Source: Gammaproteobacteria bacterium
Lineage (GTDB): Bacteria > Pseudomonadota > Gammaproteobacteria > Steroidobacterales > Steroidobacteraceae
Assembly: GCA_027307325.1 (NCBI GenBank)
Contig: DAHUXE010000097.1
Location: forward strand, 1-39,956
Length of the DNA stretch: 39,956 bases
Direction: 5' to 3'
The number at the start of each line of letters is the position of its first letter. Position 1 is the first letter of the stretch. Of the stretch, positions 1-8,716 are shown piece after piece. The position numbers were made by a program, and so were the translations under genes. Below the pieces are notes generated by a model. That model was not told the origin of the DNA and did not search any database. It saw nothing but the letters and a program-made list of their open reading frames with translations.

Positions 1-47
1 GGGCGAGAGTGTCGCCGATCCGGACCGGGGGTGCCAGAAAAGGACGT

Positions 48-713
48 CTAGCGCGCCAGGCGGAACTCGCCGCCCGCCTCGAGCGCCCGCCGGTAGGCGG
101 GTCGCGCGTGGATGCGCTCGAGAAACCCGCTCACCCTGGGGCCGAGTGCAATCCCGGCCCGCGCCGCCGCCGCTTCGAGCGGGAAACTCAGCTGTATGTC
201 CGCTCCGCTGAGCTCCTCGCCGGCGAACCAGGTGGATTTCCCGAGCTCGCCCTCCCAGAAGTCGATGTGGGTTCTGAGCTGCGGGTCGACGAAACTCTGC
301 TGCGCGCGCTGCGCGACCGCGCGCACGATGGGGCGGATGAGCGCCGGCACGGAGCGCGGCAGGCGCGTGAACACGAGCTTGAGGAGGAGCGGCGGCATCG
401 CCGAGCCCTCCGCATAGTGGAGCCAATAGGTGTAGCGCAGCCGCTCGGGGCTCCCGGCGGGCGGTCGCAGGCGTCCGTTCCCGTAGCGCTCGATCAGGTA
501 CTCGATGATCGCGCCGGATTCGGCCAGCGTCTGAGCGCCGTCGGTGACCACCGGGGACTTCCCGAGCGGGTGGACGCGCCTGAGCTCCGGCGGCGCCAGC
601 AGGGTGTGCGGGTCACGCTGGTACTTCACGAGGCCGTACTCGCAGCCGAGCTCCTCGAGCAGCCACAGTACCCGCTGCGAACGGGAGTTGTTGAGGTGGT
701 GGACCGTGATCAT
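48..713 (-). CDS. Glutathione S-transferase family protein
   Basis: Predicted cytosolic GST of 221 residues. The N-terminal thioredoxin-like domain opens MITVHHLNNSRSQRVLWLLEELG, the usual GST G-site arrangement with a Ser/Arg pair near residues 10-12. It continues to the cis-Pro and SES-like segment (GKSPVVTDG, then LAESGAIIEYL). An all-helical C-terminal domain follows from about residue 90. I chose the ATG at 711-713 because everything upstream in the same frame is low-complexity antisense of the divergent ABC gene. Only 25 bases separate this start from the start of the ABC ATPase on the other strand, so the promoters must overlap coding sequence. Substrate is unknown; conjugation or peroxidase activity would be a family-level guess. 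Confidence 0.9.
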   Translation of the reverse strand: MITVHHLNNSRSQRVLWLLEELGCEYGLVKYQRDPHTLLAPPELRRVHPLGKSPVVTDGAQTLAESGAIIEYLIERYGNGRLRPPAGSPERLRYTYWLHYAEGSAMPPLLLKLVFTRLPRSVPALIRPIVRAVAQRAQQSFVDPQLRTHIDFWEGELGKSTWFAGEELSGADIQLSFPLEAAAARAGIALGPRVSGFLERIHARPAYRRALEAGGEFRLAR

Positions 714-738
714 GGCGCCGATTCTACAATGCACGCCG

Positions 739-1431
739 ATGCTGACGATCCGGCAACTCTCCCGCAGCTTCCGCGAGGGCTCGCGAGTGCACCGCGTGCT
801 CGACCGGCTCGACGCCGAGGTGCGCCCCGCCGAGCGCGTCGCGATCATGGGACGCAGTGGCTCCGGCAAGTCGCCGCTCCTCAATCTCCTCAGCGGCATC
901 GACCGCGCCGACGCCGGCGCGGTCGAGAGCGACGGCGTCGAGGTGACCTCGCTCGGCGAGCCCGCCCGCACGCTGTTCCGCCGCGCGCATGTCGGCTTCG
1001 TCTACCAGTTCTTCAACCTCATCCCGACGCTCGACGTCGCCGAGAATGTGCGCCTGGTGCTCGAGTTGAACGGGGTGCGCGGCGCTGCGGCGCGCACCCG
1101 CAGCCTCGCCGCGCTCGCGGGCGTGGGCCTCGCGGCCCGCGCGCACAGCGCGGTCGATCAGCTCTCCGGCGGCGAGCAGCAGCGGGTCGCGATCGCCCGG
1201 GCGCTGGTGCACGAGCCGCGGCTGCTGCTGGCCGATGAGCCGACCGGCAACCTCGACGACGAGACCGCCCGCGAGATGCTGCCGGTGCTGCTGTCGCTGA
1301 CGCGCACGCGCGGCGCGATGCTGGTCATGGTCACGCACGACGAGGCCCTTGCCGCAGCCGCCGATCGTGTGCTCGAGCTGCGCGAGGGGCGGCTGCACGC
1401 GCGGCCGGCCACGCCCGGACACCGCCGGTGA
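739..1431 (+). CDS. ABC transporter ATP-binding protein (LolD/MacB/AttE type)
   Basis: ATPase subunit of 230 residues that should power the FtsX-type permease encoded next. Visible motifs are Walker A GRSGSGKS (38-45), signature LSGGEQQ (from 142), Walker [13 protein letters not shown] (Asp166-Glu167) and the H-loop His200 in VTHD. The residue after Walker A is Pro46, where most relatives have Thr; this is unusual but outside the strict P-loop pattern. The ATG at 739 fits the family start ([11 protein letters not shown]). There is no clear Shine-Dalgarno sequence, and a TACAAT box at 725-730 would give a nearly leaderless transcript. The stop overlaps the next start (GTGA). Family and context resemble AttE or YbbA; the transported substrate cannot be read from sequence. 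Confidence 0.93.
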   Translation: MLTIRQLSRSFREGSRVHRVLDRLDAEVRPAERVAIMGRSGSGKSPLLNLLSGIDRADAGAVESDGVEVTSLGEPARTLFRRAHVGFVYQFFNLIPTLDVAENVRLVLELNGVRGAAARTRSLAALAGVGLAARAHSAVDQLSGGEQQRVAIARALVHEPRLLLADEPTGNLDDETAREMLPVLLSLTRTRGAMLVMVTHDEALAAAADRVLELREGRLHARPATPGHRR

Positions 1432-3974
1432 GGGCGCTGCGCGCGGCGAGCCTGCGGCACCTGCTGCGCCACCCGGCGCAACTGGCGCTGGCGCTCGTCG
1501 GTCTCACGCTCGGGGTCGGCACCATGGTCGCGGTCGACATTGCGACGCAGAGCGCGCGGCGCGCCTTCGAGCTCTCGGTCGCCGCGGTAAACGGCGCCGC
1601 CACCCACGAGATCGTCGGGGGACCCGGCGGCATCGACGAGCGGCTGTACGTGCGGCTGCGCGCGGCGCTGCGCGGCGCGGCGGAGCCGGCCGCGCACTTC
1701 GCACCGGTCGTCGCCGGCTACGTGAGCGCGGGCGGACGCATCTTCGAGCTGATCGGCCTCGATCCATTCGCCAGCGCCGAGCTCGACGCCGGCGCCGGCC
1801 GGGCTGCGGCCTTCGGCGTGCGGCGCCTGGAGGAGGTGCGCGGCTGGTTCACGCGGCCGGGCGCGGTCGTCATGAATGCCGCCGCGGCGCACGCGCTCGG
1901 CGTCGCCGCAGGCGCGAGCATTGTGCTCGAGGTGGGCGGCGTCGCGCACCGCGCCACGCTCATCGCGCGCCTCGCCGGGACGAGCGCCGGCCTCGATACG
2001 CTGATATTCACGGACATCGCCCAGGCGCAGGAGTGGCTGCAGTCGACGGGTAAGCTGTCGAGGATCGATGTGCGGCTGCCGGCTGACAGCGCGGGCGCGG
2101 CGCTGGCCGGCGAGCTCGCGGCCCTCCTGCCGCCGGGACTCACTCTGCGCTCGATGCGCGCCGGGACACGCGAGACGCTGGCGATGACGGACGCGTTCAC
2201 GACCAACCTCAAGGCGATGAGCCTGCTCGCGCTGCTGGTCGGGACGCTGCTCATCTACGGGGCGGTGAGCTTCGCGGTGCTGCAGCGGCGCACGATCATC
2301 GGCGTGCTGCGGGCACTCGGCGCGACGCGCCGCGAGGTGCTCGCCATGGTGCTCGGCGAGGCGGCCCTGCTCGGGCTCGCGGGCGCGGCCTGCGGAGCGC
2401 TGCTCGGGCTCCTCATCGGCAGGGGGCTCGTGGGGCTCGTGTCGCGGACCATCAACGATCTGTACTTCGTGGTGGCGGTGAACGAGGTGAGCGTGCCCCC
2501 GGCTGCGCTGCTCGAGGCCTGCGGTGCGGGACTGGCGACCGCTCTGCTCGCGGCGCTCCTGCCGGCGCTCGAGGTGGCCGCGAGCGCACCAACGCTCGGG
2601 CTCGCCCGCTCGGTGCTCGAGGGACGCGCGCTGCGGATTGCACGGCGCCTCGCGCTCCTTGGCCTCGCGCTCGCCGCCGGCGCGGGACTCACTGTGGCGC
2701 TCTCGAGCCGCAGCCTGCTGGCGGGTTTCGCGGCGCTCTTCCTGCTGCTCGTCGCGGTGGCGGCGGTGACACCGGCGGTGCTGCGCGCGCTCGCTCAGGT
2801 CTGCGCGCGCCTTGCCGCCGGCGTGAGCTCCGTGGCGCGGCTCGCCTGTGCGGACGTCGGCGCATCCTTGAGCCGCACCGGGGTTGCCATTGCGGCGCTC
2901 GGCATGGCGCTCGCCGCCATGATCGGCGTCGGCGTCATGGTCGAGAGCTTTCGCGAGTCGCTGCGCGAGTGGCTGCTGCAGGCGATGCGGGCGGACGTCT
3001 ATGTGACCGCCCCCGGGCCGAGCGAGGGTCTCGAGCGGCGGCTCGAGCCGCAGGTCATCGAGGCGATCCTCTCGGTACCGGGTATCCGCGCGCACAGCGA
3101 GGGGCGCCGCATTACCGTGACCTCTCCCTCCGGGCCCGTGGACCTCAACGCCGTGGGGCTCGCAGCCGAGAGCTACGCCGGCTACCGCTTCACCGCCGGC
3201 GAGCCGGCGCGCGCCTGGGAGGAGTTCGCGCACGGAGCGGTTCTGATCTCCGAGCCGCTCGCCTGGCGGCTGTCGCTCGCGCCCGGGAGCGCGCTCACCC
3301 TCAGCACGGACGCCGGTACGCGGGCTTTCCCGGTCGCCGGGGTCTACCGCGAGTATGGCAACGACCGCGGCGAAGTCCTCATCGACCTTCCCGAGTACCG
3401 GCGCTGGTGGCGCGATGACGCTATTGCCGGGCTCGGGCTGTTCCTCGCCCCCGGCGTCAGCGCCGGGCCGGTGAGCGATGCGGTGCGCGCCGCGGTCGGC
3501 ACGCGGCAGGCGCTCCTCATCCGCTCGAATGCCGCGATCCGCGCGCTGTCGATGCGCATCTTCGAGCGCACCTTCGTCATCACGCGGGTGCTCTACTGGC
3601 TGGCCGCCGGAGTGGCCGCGGTGGGGCTGCTGAGCGCGCTGCTCGCCTGGGAGCTCGAGCGCGCACGCGAGCTCGCGCTGCTGCGCGCCCTGGGACTCAC
3701 ACCCGCGGCCACCGCGGCGCTGGTGCTGGCGCAGACCGTGTTCATGGGCCTCGTGGCACTGCTGGTCGCGATTCCCGCCGGGCTCCTCACCGCGCTCACT
3801 CTGACGGAGGTGATCAATCGCCGCGCCTTCGGCTGGCGCATCGATCTGCATCTCGCACCCGAGCAGTTCACGAACGCCCTGTGGCTCGCGCTCGCGGCGG
3901 CGCTGGCCGCCGGCATCTATCCCGCGTGGCGCGGCGCGCGCGCCGCGCCCGGCGAGCGCTTGCGGGAGGAGTGA
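1428..3974 (+). CDS. ABC transporter permease with two FtsX domains
   Basis: Inner-membrane permease of 848 residues that starts with GTG overlapping the ATPase stop. The N-terminal helix (residues about 15-35, [17 protein letters not shown]) is followed by a large periplasmic MacB-like region. A first FtsX module has three or four helices (about 265-390). After further helices around 410-450, a second N-terminal helix and periplasmic domain follow, and a second FtsX module lies near the C-terminus (about 715-835). This architecture matches the YbbP or fused AttF-AttG type, which does not import substrates but works on lipids, lipoproteins or exported molecules at the membrane. It overlaps the downstream methyltransferase by one base (TGATG), so the four genes 739-5874 are probably one translationally coupled operon. 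Confidence 0.9.
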   Translation: MRALRAASLRHLLRHPAQLALALVGLTLGVGTMVAVDIATQSARRAFELSVAAVNGAATHEIVGGPGGIDERLYVRLRAALRGAAEPAAHFAPVVAGYVSAGGRIFELIGLDPFASAELDAGAGRAAAFGVRRLEEVRGWFTRPGAVVMNAAAAHALGVAAGASIVLEVGGVAHRATLIARLAGTSAGLDTLIFTDIAQAQEWLQSTGKLSRIDVRLPADSAGAALAGELAALLPPGLTLRSMRAGTRETLAMTDAFTTNLKAMSLLALLVGTLLIYGAVSFAVLQRRTIIGVLRALGATRREVLAMVLGEAALLGLAGAACGALLGLLIGRGLVGLVSRTINDLYFVVAVNEVSVPPAALLEACGAGLATALLAALLPALEVAASAPTLGLARSVLEGRALRIARRLALLGLALAAGAGLTVALSSRSLLAGFAALFLLLVAVAAVTPAVLRALAQVCARLAAGVSSVARLACADVGASLSRTGVAIAALGMALAAMIGVGVMVESFRESLREWLLQAMRADVYVTAPGPSEGLERRLEPQVIEAILSVPGIRAHSEGRRITVTSPSGPVDLNAVGLAAESYAGYRFTAGEPARAWEEFAHGAVLISEPLAWRLSLAPGSALTLSTDAGTRAFPVAGVYREYGNDRGEVLIDLPEYRRWWRDDAIAGLGLFLAPGVSAGPVSDAVRAAVGTRQALLIRSNAAIRALSMRIFERTFVITRVLYWLAAGVAAVGLLSALLAWELERARELALLRALGLTPAATAALVLAQTVFMGLVALLVAIPAGLLTALTLTEVINRRAFGWRIDLHLAPEQFTNALWLALAAALAAGIYPAWRGARAAPGERLREE

Positions 3975-4711
3975 TGACGGACCGCCAGTACAGCGACGCA
4001 CGGCTCGCGGGACTCTACGACCGGCTGTTCCCGCCCGCGCGCGCCACCGGCGACTTCTACCTGCCGCTCATCATGGCTGCGCGCTCGGTGCTCGATGTCG
4101 GCTGCGGCACCGGCGCGCTGCTCGCCGCGGCCCGCGACGCGGGACACGCGGGGAGGCTGTGCGGACTCGATCCCGCCGCCGCCATGCTGGCGCAGGCGTG
4201 CGCCCATGCCGGGATCGAATGGATCTGCGGCGGGGCCGCCGCGCTCAGCTTCTCGCACGAGTTCGATCTCGCCATCATGACGGGCCACGCCTTTCAGGTG
4301 CTCGTCGGGGACGCCGAGCTGCGCGCGGCGCTCGCGGCGGTGCGCGCGGCGCTCGAGGAGGGCGGCCGCTTCGCGTTCGAGACGCGCAATCCGCAAGCCC
4401 GCGCCTGGGAGCGCTGGACGCCGCAGCGCATCCTGCAAGCCGACGACGGGCAGGGCAACACGGTGCGGGTCACGTTCGCGATCGAGGCGCCGTTCGACGG
4501 GCGCACCGTGACATTTTCCCAGATCTACCAGAGCCCGGCCTGGGACGCGCCGTGCCTCAGCCGCAGCGTCCTGCGGTTTCTCGATGCCGCGGACATCGCG
4601 CGCTTTCTCGCGGAGGCGGGATTCGTGCTCGAGGAGCAGTTCGGCGACTTCGACCGCGGGCCGCTCACCCCCGCGAGCCCGGAGATCGTCACCATCGCCC
4701 GCGCGCGCTGA
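3974..4711 (+). CDS. Class I SAM-dependent methyltransferase
   Basis: Protein of 245 residues with a Rossmann-type methyltransferase fold. Motif I is VLDVGCGTG (39-47); the acidic loop is [11 protein letters not shown], and the post-I/motif II region is [14 protein letters not shown]. The start is the ATG overlapping the permease stop, preceded by GGGAGGA at 3964-3970; an in-frame GTG sits three bases upstream. The 3' end overlaps the next gene (TGATG). The gene is embedded between the permease and the AttH-like gene, so its substrate may be linked to whatever that system handles. I cannot tell small molecule, lipid or protein from the sequence. Confidence 0.88.
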   Translation: MTDRQYSDARLAGLYDRLFPPARATGDFYLPLIMAARSVLDVGCGTGALLAAARDAGHAGRLCGLDPAAAMLAQACAHAGIEWICGGAAALSFSHEFDLAIMTGHAFQVLVGDAELRAALAAVRAALEEGGRFAFETRNPQARAWERWTPQRILQADDGQGNTVRVTFAIEAPFDGRTVTFSQIYQSPAWDAPCLSRSVLRFLDAADIARFLAEAGFVLEEQFGDFDRGPLTPASPEIVTIARAR

Positions 4712-5874
4712 TGACGACGACTCACATGAGGCGCGTCGCCGCCATCGCCGGGATCATGGGCGCCCTCGCCTGGCTCATGGCCCGCGGGCTGCCGCCGCCG
4801 GATCCGGCAGTGCTGCCCGCGGGGGCCGACGGCGGCTTTGCCGAGGCTGTCGCGCCGCGGGCCTTCGTCTTTCCCCGCGACCACGGACCGCACCCGGAAT
4901 TCCGCCAGGAGTGGTGGTACGTCACCGGCAACCTCGATGGCGCGGGCGGCGAGCGCTTCGGGTTCGAGCTCACCTTCTTCCGCTTTGCCCTGGCGCCGCC
5001 GGCGGGGGCGGACGGCGCGAGCGCAGCGGACGATGAGGAGCATCCCGCAAAATCCCTGTGGCGCACGCGCCAGGTCTACATGGCGCATTTTGCGATCACC
5101 GATGTCGGCGCCAGGCGCTTTCGCTACGCGCAGAAGCTCGCACGCGGTGCGCTTGGGCTCGCGGGCGCGGCCGGGGCGCCGCTGCGCGTGTGGATCGACG
5201 ACTGGACGCTCGCCGCCCCGGGCGGTGCGGGCGGGGACTGGAAGCTGGCAGCGGCGCAGCCGGGGTACGCCCTCGAGCTCGGGCTGCAGCCGCTCACGCC
5301 GCCGGTGTTGAATGGCGAAGCGGGGCTCTCGTGCAAGTCGGACGTGCCGGGCTCGGCCAGCTATTACTACTCCGTGCCGCATATCGCGGTGCACGGCACG
5401 CTCTCGCGGCAGGGCAAGCCGCTCGCCGTCGCGGGCCTCGCGTGGCTCGACCGTGAGTGGGGCAGCGGCGGCCTCGGGCCGGGCGAAGCGGGCTGGGACT
5501 GGTTCGCGCTCCAGCTCGACGACGGTACCGAGCTCATGTTCTACGCGCTGCGCGCACGCGACGGCAGCCGCGATCCGCACAGTGCCGGAACCTGGGTGGA
5601 GAGCTCGGGCGCGGCCCACGGGCTTGCGAGCGCCGCGGTCGGCATCGAGGTCACCGCTCGCTGGACCAGCGCCGACGGCGTGCAATACCCGGCGGGCTGG
5701 CGGATCCGCGTGCCCTCACTCGCGCTCGATGTCGCCGTGCACCCGGTGCTCGCCGATCAGGAGCTCAAGACCACCCCGCGTTACTTCGAGGGCGCGGTCG
5801 ACGTGCGCGGCACGCGTGCCGGCCGGGCGCTCGGCGGGCGGGGCTACGTCGAGCTGGTCGGCTACGCGCGCTGA
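4711..5874 (+). CDS. AttH/CrtC lipocalin-like protein of the AttEFGH-type ABC system
   Basis: Protein of 387 residues with an N-terminal hydrophobic segment (AAIAGIMGALAWLMA), so exported or membrane anchored. The body carries landmarks of the AttH/carotenoid 1,2-hydratase-like double-lipocalin family: FVFPRDHGPHPEFRQEWWY, the FELTFFR strand, QVYMAHFAITD, and in the C-terminal half WLDREWG and GWDWFALQLDDGTELMFY. Genes of this type commonly follow FtsX-type ABC permeases (the AttEFGH arrangement), as seen here. No carotenoid genes are nearby, so a hydratase role is unlikely. The start overlaps the methyltransferase stop; an internal ATG at 4726 is an alternative. The ligand is unknown and probably hydrophobic by analogy with lipocalins. 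Confidence 0.85.
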   Translation: MTTTHMRRVAAIAGIMGALAWLMARGLPPPDPAVLPAGADGGFAEAVAPRAFVFPRDHGPHPEFRQEWWYVTGNLDGAGGERFGFELTFFRFALAPPAGADGASAADDEEHPAKSLWRTRQVYMAHFAITDVGARRFRYAQKLARGALGLAGAAGAPLRVWIDDWTLAAPGGAGGDWKLAAAQPGYALELGLQPLTPPVLNGEAGLSCKSDVPGSASYYYSVPHIAVHGTLSRQGKPLAVAGLAWLDREWGSGGLGPGEAGWDWFALQLDDGTELMFYALRARDGSRDPHSAGTWVESSGAAHGLASAAVGIEVTARWTSADGVQYPAGWRIRVPSLALDVAVHPVLADQELKTTPRYFEGAVDVRGTRAGRALGGRGYVELVGYAR

Positions 5875-5895
5875 GGTCAGGCGGCGACGGCCTCC

Positions 5896-6687
5896 TCACC
5901 TCACCGGCAGCGCCGGCAACGCTCCCGAGTTCTCGATGAAGGTGCACTTGCCGTCGCTGCAGACCTTGAGCTCCATCTCCACGCGCTTGAGCTGCACGTA
6001 CTGCTCGGGCGAGAGCCCGATCGCCTGACGGTAGGCGTTATCCGCCGCGGCGCGCGCTTCCTCCGCCGCCTTGCGCTGCGTTTCCGCGTTCTTGATCTGG
6101 ATCTCGGTCTGAATGCGCTGTTCCTGCGCCGCGGTCTCGATGCGCTGGTTCTTGATGGCATCCGGCGGATTCGCGCGTCCGACCGTCATCGTCACGAGCC
6201 GCACCGGCAGATCCTTCTCCTTGATGAATTGCAGCAGCGAATCGCGAATCTCCGCGTCGATCGCATCGAGCGCCGAGGTGCTGATCGCGGTCTCGTTCAT
6301 GCCGCGCTTGCGCACCGCCTGACGCACCATCGTCTTGAACTGCTCCTCGAGATTGTTGGCGTACCAGTTCGGACCGAAATTCCTGATGAGGGCGACCGAG
6401 TCCGTGACCTGGAGCACCACGATCGCGTGGAAGCTGATCGGCACCCCGTCGGAGGTCATGGTGTCGTGCATTTCGGTGTCGAACTTCTTCGGCTGCATGT
6501 AGACGAGGATGCCGTCGGTCGAGAGCGCGGTGTAGGTGCGGCCGGTCTTCACCGGCGTATCCTCGACGCCGCCGTGTCCGAAGACCCACGGCTTCTTGAC
6601 CAGCACCACTTCATAGCCGGCGTCGGGCGCGTAGCTCGAGCAGGCCGGCAGGACGAGTGCGACGAGCGCGATCAGACCGTGTTTCAT
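5896..6687 (-). CDS. SPFH/Band 7 domain lipoprotein
   Basis: Protein of 263 residues. It begins with a lipoprotein signal peptide whose lipobox is LPAC (Cys16), so it should be lipid-anchored on the periplasmic side. The following region (about 25-165) is a Band 7/SPFH-like domain. A charged, Gln/Glu/Ala-rich coiled-coil stretch comes next (about 170-220, IQTEIQIKNAETQRKAAEEA), then a short tail with two cysteines (VCSDGKC). The ATG at 6685-6687 has AGGAGG at 6697-6702 with 9-base spacing; an upstream TTG is too close to it. Most SPFH proteins are anchored by a transmembrane helix, so a secreted lipoprotein form is less usual. It lies 17 bases after the TonB-dependent receptor and is probably cotranscribed. 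Confidence 0.85.
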   Translation of the reverse strand: MKHGLIALVALVLPACSSYAPDAGYEVVLVKKPWVFGHGGVEDTPVKTGRTYTALSTDGILVYMQPKKFDTEMHDTMTSDGVPISFHAIVVLQVTDSVALIRNFGPNWYANNLEEQFKTMVRQAVRKRGMNETAISTSALDAIDAEIRDSLLQFIKEKDLPVRLVTMTVGRANPPDAIKNQRIETAAQEQRIQTEIQIKNAETQRKAAEEARAAADNAYRQAIGLSPEQYVQLKRVEMELKVCSDGKCTFIENSGALPALPVR

Positions 6688-6704
6688 AGGCAAGAGCCTC
6701 CTGG

Positions 6705-8666
6705 TTAGAAATCCGCCGACAGATAGGCGAGCGCCATGTGCAGCGGCGGGTAAGGCGTGAGCCCACCGCTGAGATCGTAGACGGACCAGACCTTCTGGTT
6801 GCTGACGTTCTGCACCTGCACGCGCAGCGTCACCGGACGCGCAACGGGACCGAAGCGATAGCGGGCGCCGACGTTCATGATGGTCTGGGCGGGATTGTAG
6901 GCACCGTCGTCGAGCCGCACCGGCATGCGTCCCAGCTCGGTGGCCGTCATGTCGAGCGAGAGTGGCGGCCAGGCCGGCAGATGGTAGTCGAGCGCCAGCT
7001 GCAGGATGCGCCGTGTCTGAGACACCGGCGCGCTTCCGACCCCGGCAACTCCGCGCGCGACCGCCACCTGTGGTGATATGAGGACAACGCCGGCGACGGT
7101 GGTCAACCCGGGGAGGGGCTCGGCGTTGAGAGACAGCTCGGCACCGCGGTGAGTCTCGGTCCCGAGCCAGACGTAGGAACCGTCGCTGCCCACGTTGTAG
7201 TAAGGCTTGTACACCTCGAAAAGGCCAGCGACGACCGTGGTCGCGCCTGATGTGTAGCGCACGCCCGCCTCCTCCTGCCCCGTGCGGCTGGGCGGGAGCA
7301 GTTGGCCGCGATTCGTGGCGCTTGGCGGCGCGAGTCCCGAGTCCTCGAGGCCTCGGGTGAGCGCCGCATACATACTCGCTTGAGTCGTGACCGGTACGCC
7401 GGCGGAGACGTAATAGAGCAGCGGCGTCTCGGAACGAGTGGCCGGCGCTGCACTGGGCTCGACGACCGTGCGCCGGTAGCGCGCCTGCTCAAGTCCAACG
7501 GCAAGATCGGCGATGTTGCGCCAGTGGAGAGCGTACGCCGCGCCGGAAGTCCACTGGCGGATGTGGTCGTGGGTCGGCGGACCATAGGTGAACACGGGTT
7601 CCGCAAGCGGCGGCCGGGTCCCGAGCAGCTCCGTTCCCAGATCGACCTGATCGTAGCCGCCGTAGCGCGCGGTCACATCGCGTGCGCGCAACGTGACGAT
7701 GAGCTCGTAGTCGCGCGGCCCGCTCGTCGTCACATGGGTCGCACGCAGCTCGCCCGAGGTCGAGCCCGTGAACTGATCGGGATAAGAAACGTACTGGTGC
7801 TGAGCGATGCCGGCGGGATCGGGGTCGTAGAGAAGATCCGACCCTGAGCTCGGCTGGTCGTAGCTCGAACGGAAGACACCGGCGCGCAACATCCAGTGTG
7901 CCGGCATTTCGAGCTTGAAAAGCCCGCCATAGTCCGTGAGCACCGTCGTCCCCATCGCCCAGGCGGGGCCGAAGTTCCTGGATTCGACCGGGTCCGGAAG
8001 CGCAGCGGTCGTGAGGTAGATGATCGGATATATGGCCTGTTGCGTCTCCTTCGTGCGTCCGTAGAAGACGCTGAAGCCGGAATTCGCCGCAATCCGACAC
8101 GCCCCGAGAATGGCGACGTCGGTCGTATATTGAGTGGCTGCCGGCGCGAACTCGTCCGAGCGACGCGTGATGCCCCCGCCGACACCGCAGTCACCGCCGG
8201 CGATCGGTGCGTGCCCGTCGAGATCGATGGCGCGCGTTCCGAAAGGCCCCGCATATATCGTTGGACTCACTCCCGCGGCGCCGAGCGGACTTCGCAGGCT
8301 GAAATCGACAATGCCCGTGGGCGATGGGAAGGGGAATCCTGCGGCAGCGGGGCCGACGCGAATCCTCGTGTCCTGCACGAGGCGGGGCGGCAGTGGTCCG
8401 TACGGAAACACCGGGCCGTGAACGTCGAAATAGAGGCCCTCGATCCGGCCGTTGCCGGCGGCGATTGGATCAAAACCCCGCACTTGACCAGGACCATAGA
8501 CCCCGAGGGTCTCGACGCCGATGGAGACGCCAAAGGCGTCCGCGGACGCTGTGACGACGTTGGTGTCAGTACTCTGGGCCGTCGCTTCGTGCCCTGCAAC
8601 CAACAGCAGCAGCAGCCACCCGGAAGTCCGATGACGTCGTAGAACCGCGGTCGGTCGCGGGAGCAT
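6705..8666 (-). CDS. TonB-dependent outer-membrane receptor
   Basis: Outer-membrane protein of 653 residues. A signal peptide (SGWLLLLLVAGHEATAQ) is followed by a short plug domain of about 35-130 with typical segments (GPGQVRGFDP, RIEGLYFDV, VDFSLRSP). A long beta-barrel then ends in the terminal aromatic Phe (ALAYLSADF). The C-terminal repeats (FGPVARPVTLRVQVQNVSNQK) match siderophore-receptor-like members. The ATG at 8664-8666 is the only good start. It is divergent from the amidohydrolase gene, with about 50 bases between starts, and is followed by the Band 7 lipoprotein. Ligand unknown; metal-chelate import is the family's common role. A link to lanthanide uptake for XoxF is possible but unsupported, given a distance of over 20 kb. 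Confidence 0.87.
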   Translation of the reverse strand: MLPRPTAVLRRHRTSGWLLLLLVAGHEATAQSTDTNVVTASADAFGVSIGVETLGVYGPGQVRGFDPIAAGNGRIEGLYFDVHGPVFPYGPLPPRLVQDTRIRVGPAAAGFPFPSPTGIVDFSLRSPLGAAGVSPTIYAGPFGTRAIDLDGHAPIAGGDCGVGGGITRRSDEFAPAATQYTTDVAILGACRIAANSGFSVFYGRTKETQQAIYPIIYLTTAALPDPVESRNFGPAWAMGTTVLTDYGGLFKLEMPAHWMLRAGVFRSSYDQPSSGSDLLYDPDPAGIAQHQYVSYPDQFTGSTSGELRATHVTTSGPRDYELIVTLRARDVTARYGGYDQVDLGTELLGTRPPLAEPVFTYGPPTHDHIRQWTSGAAYALHWRNIADLAVGLEQARYRRTVVEPSAAPATRSETPLLYYVSAGVPVTTQASMYAALTRGLEDSGLAPPSATNRGQLLPPSRTGQEEAGVRYTSGATTVVAGLFEVYKPYYNVGSDGSYVWLGTETHRGAELSLNAEPLPGLTTVAGVVLISPQVAVARGVAGVGSAPVSQTRRILQLALDYHLPAWPPLSLDMTATELGRMPVRLDDGAYNPAQTIMNVGARYRFGPVARPVTLRVQVQNVSNQKVWSVYDLSGGLTPYPPLHMALAYLSADF

Positions 8667-8716
8667 TGCTAGTATGATAACGAGGGCGGCAGATCCGCGT
8701 GGATGTCAACACGAAG

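Noticed and set aside
1158-4001. 947-codon open frame on the minus strand
   Set aside because: It is the antisense of the ABC permease and ATPase. Its composition is low-complexity Arg/Glu/His and it has no domain; very high GC suppresses stops in such frames.
4711-5874. Carotenoid 1,2-hydratase (CrtC)
   Set aside because: No carotenoid genes are present and the ABC-transporter context fits AttH instead.
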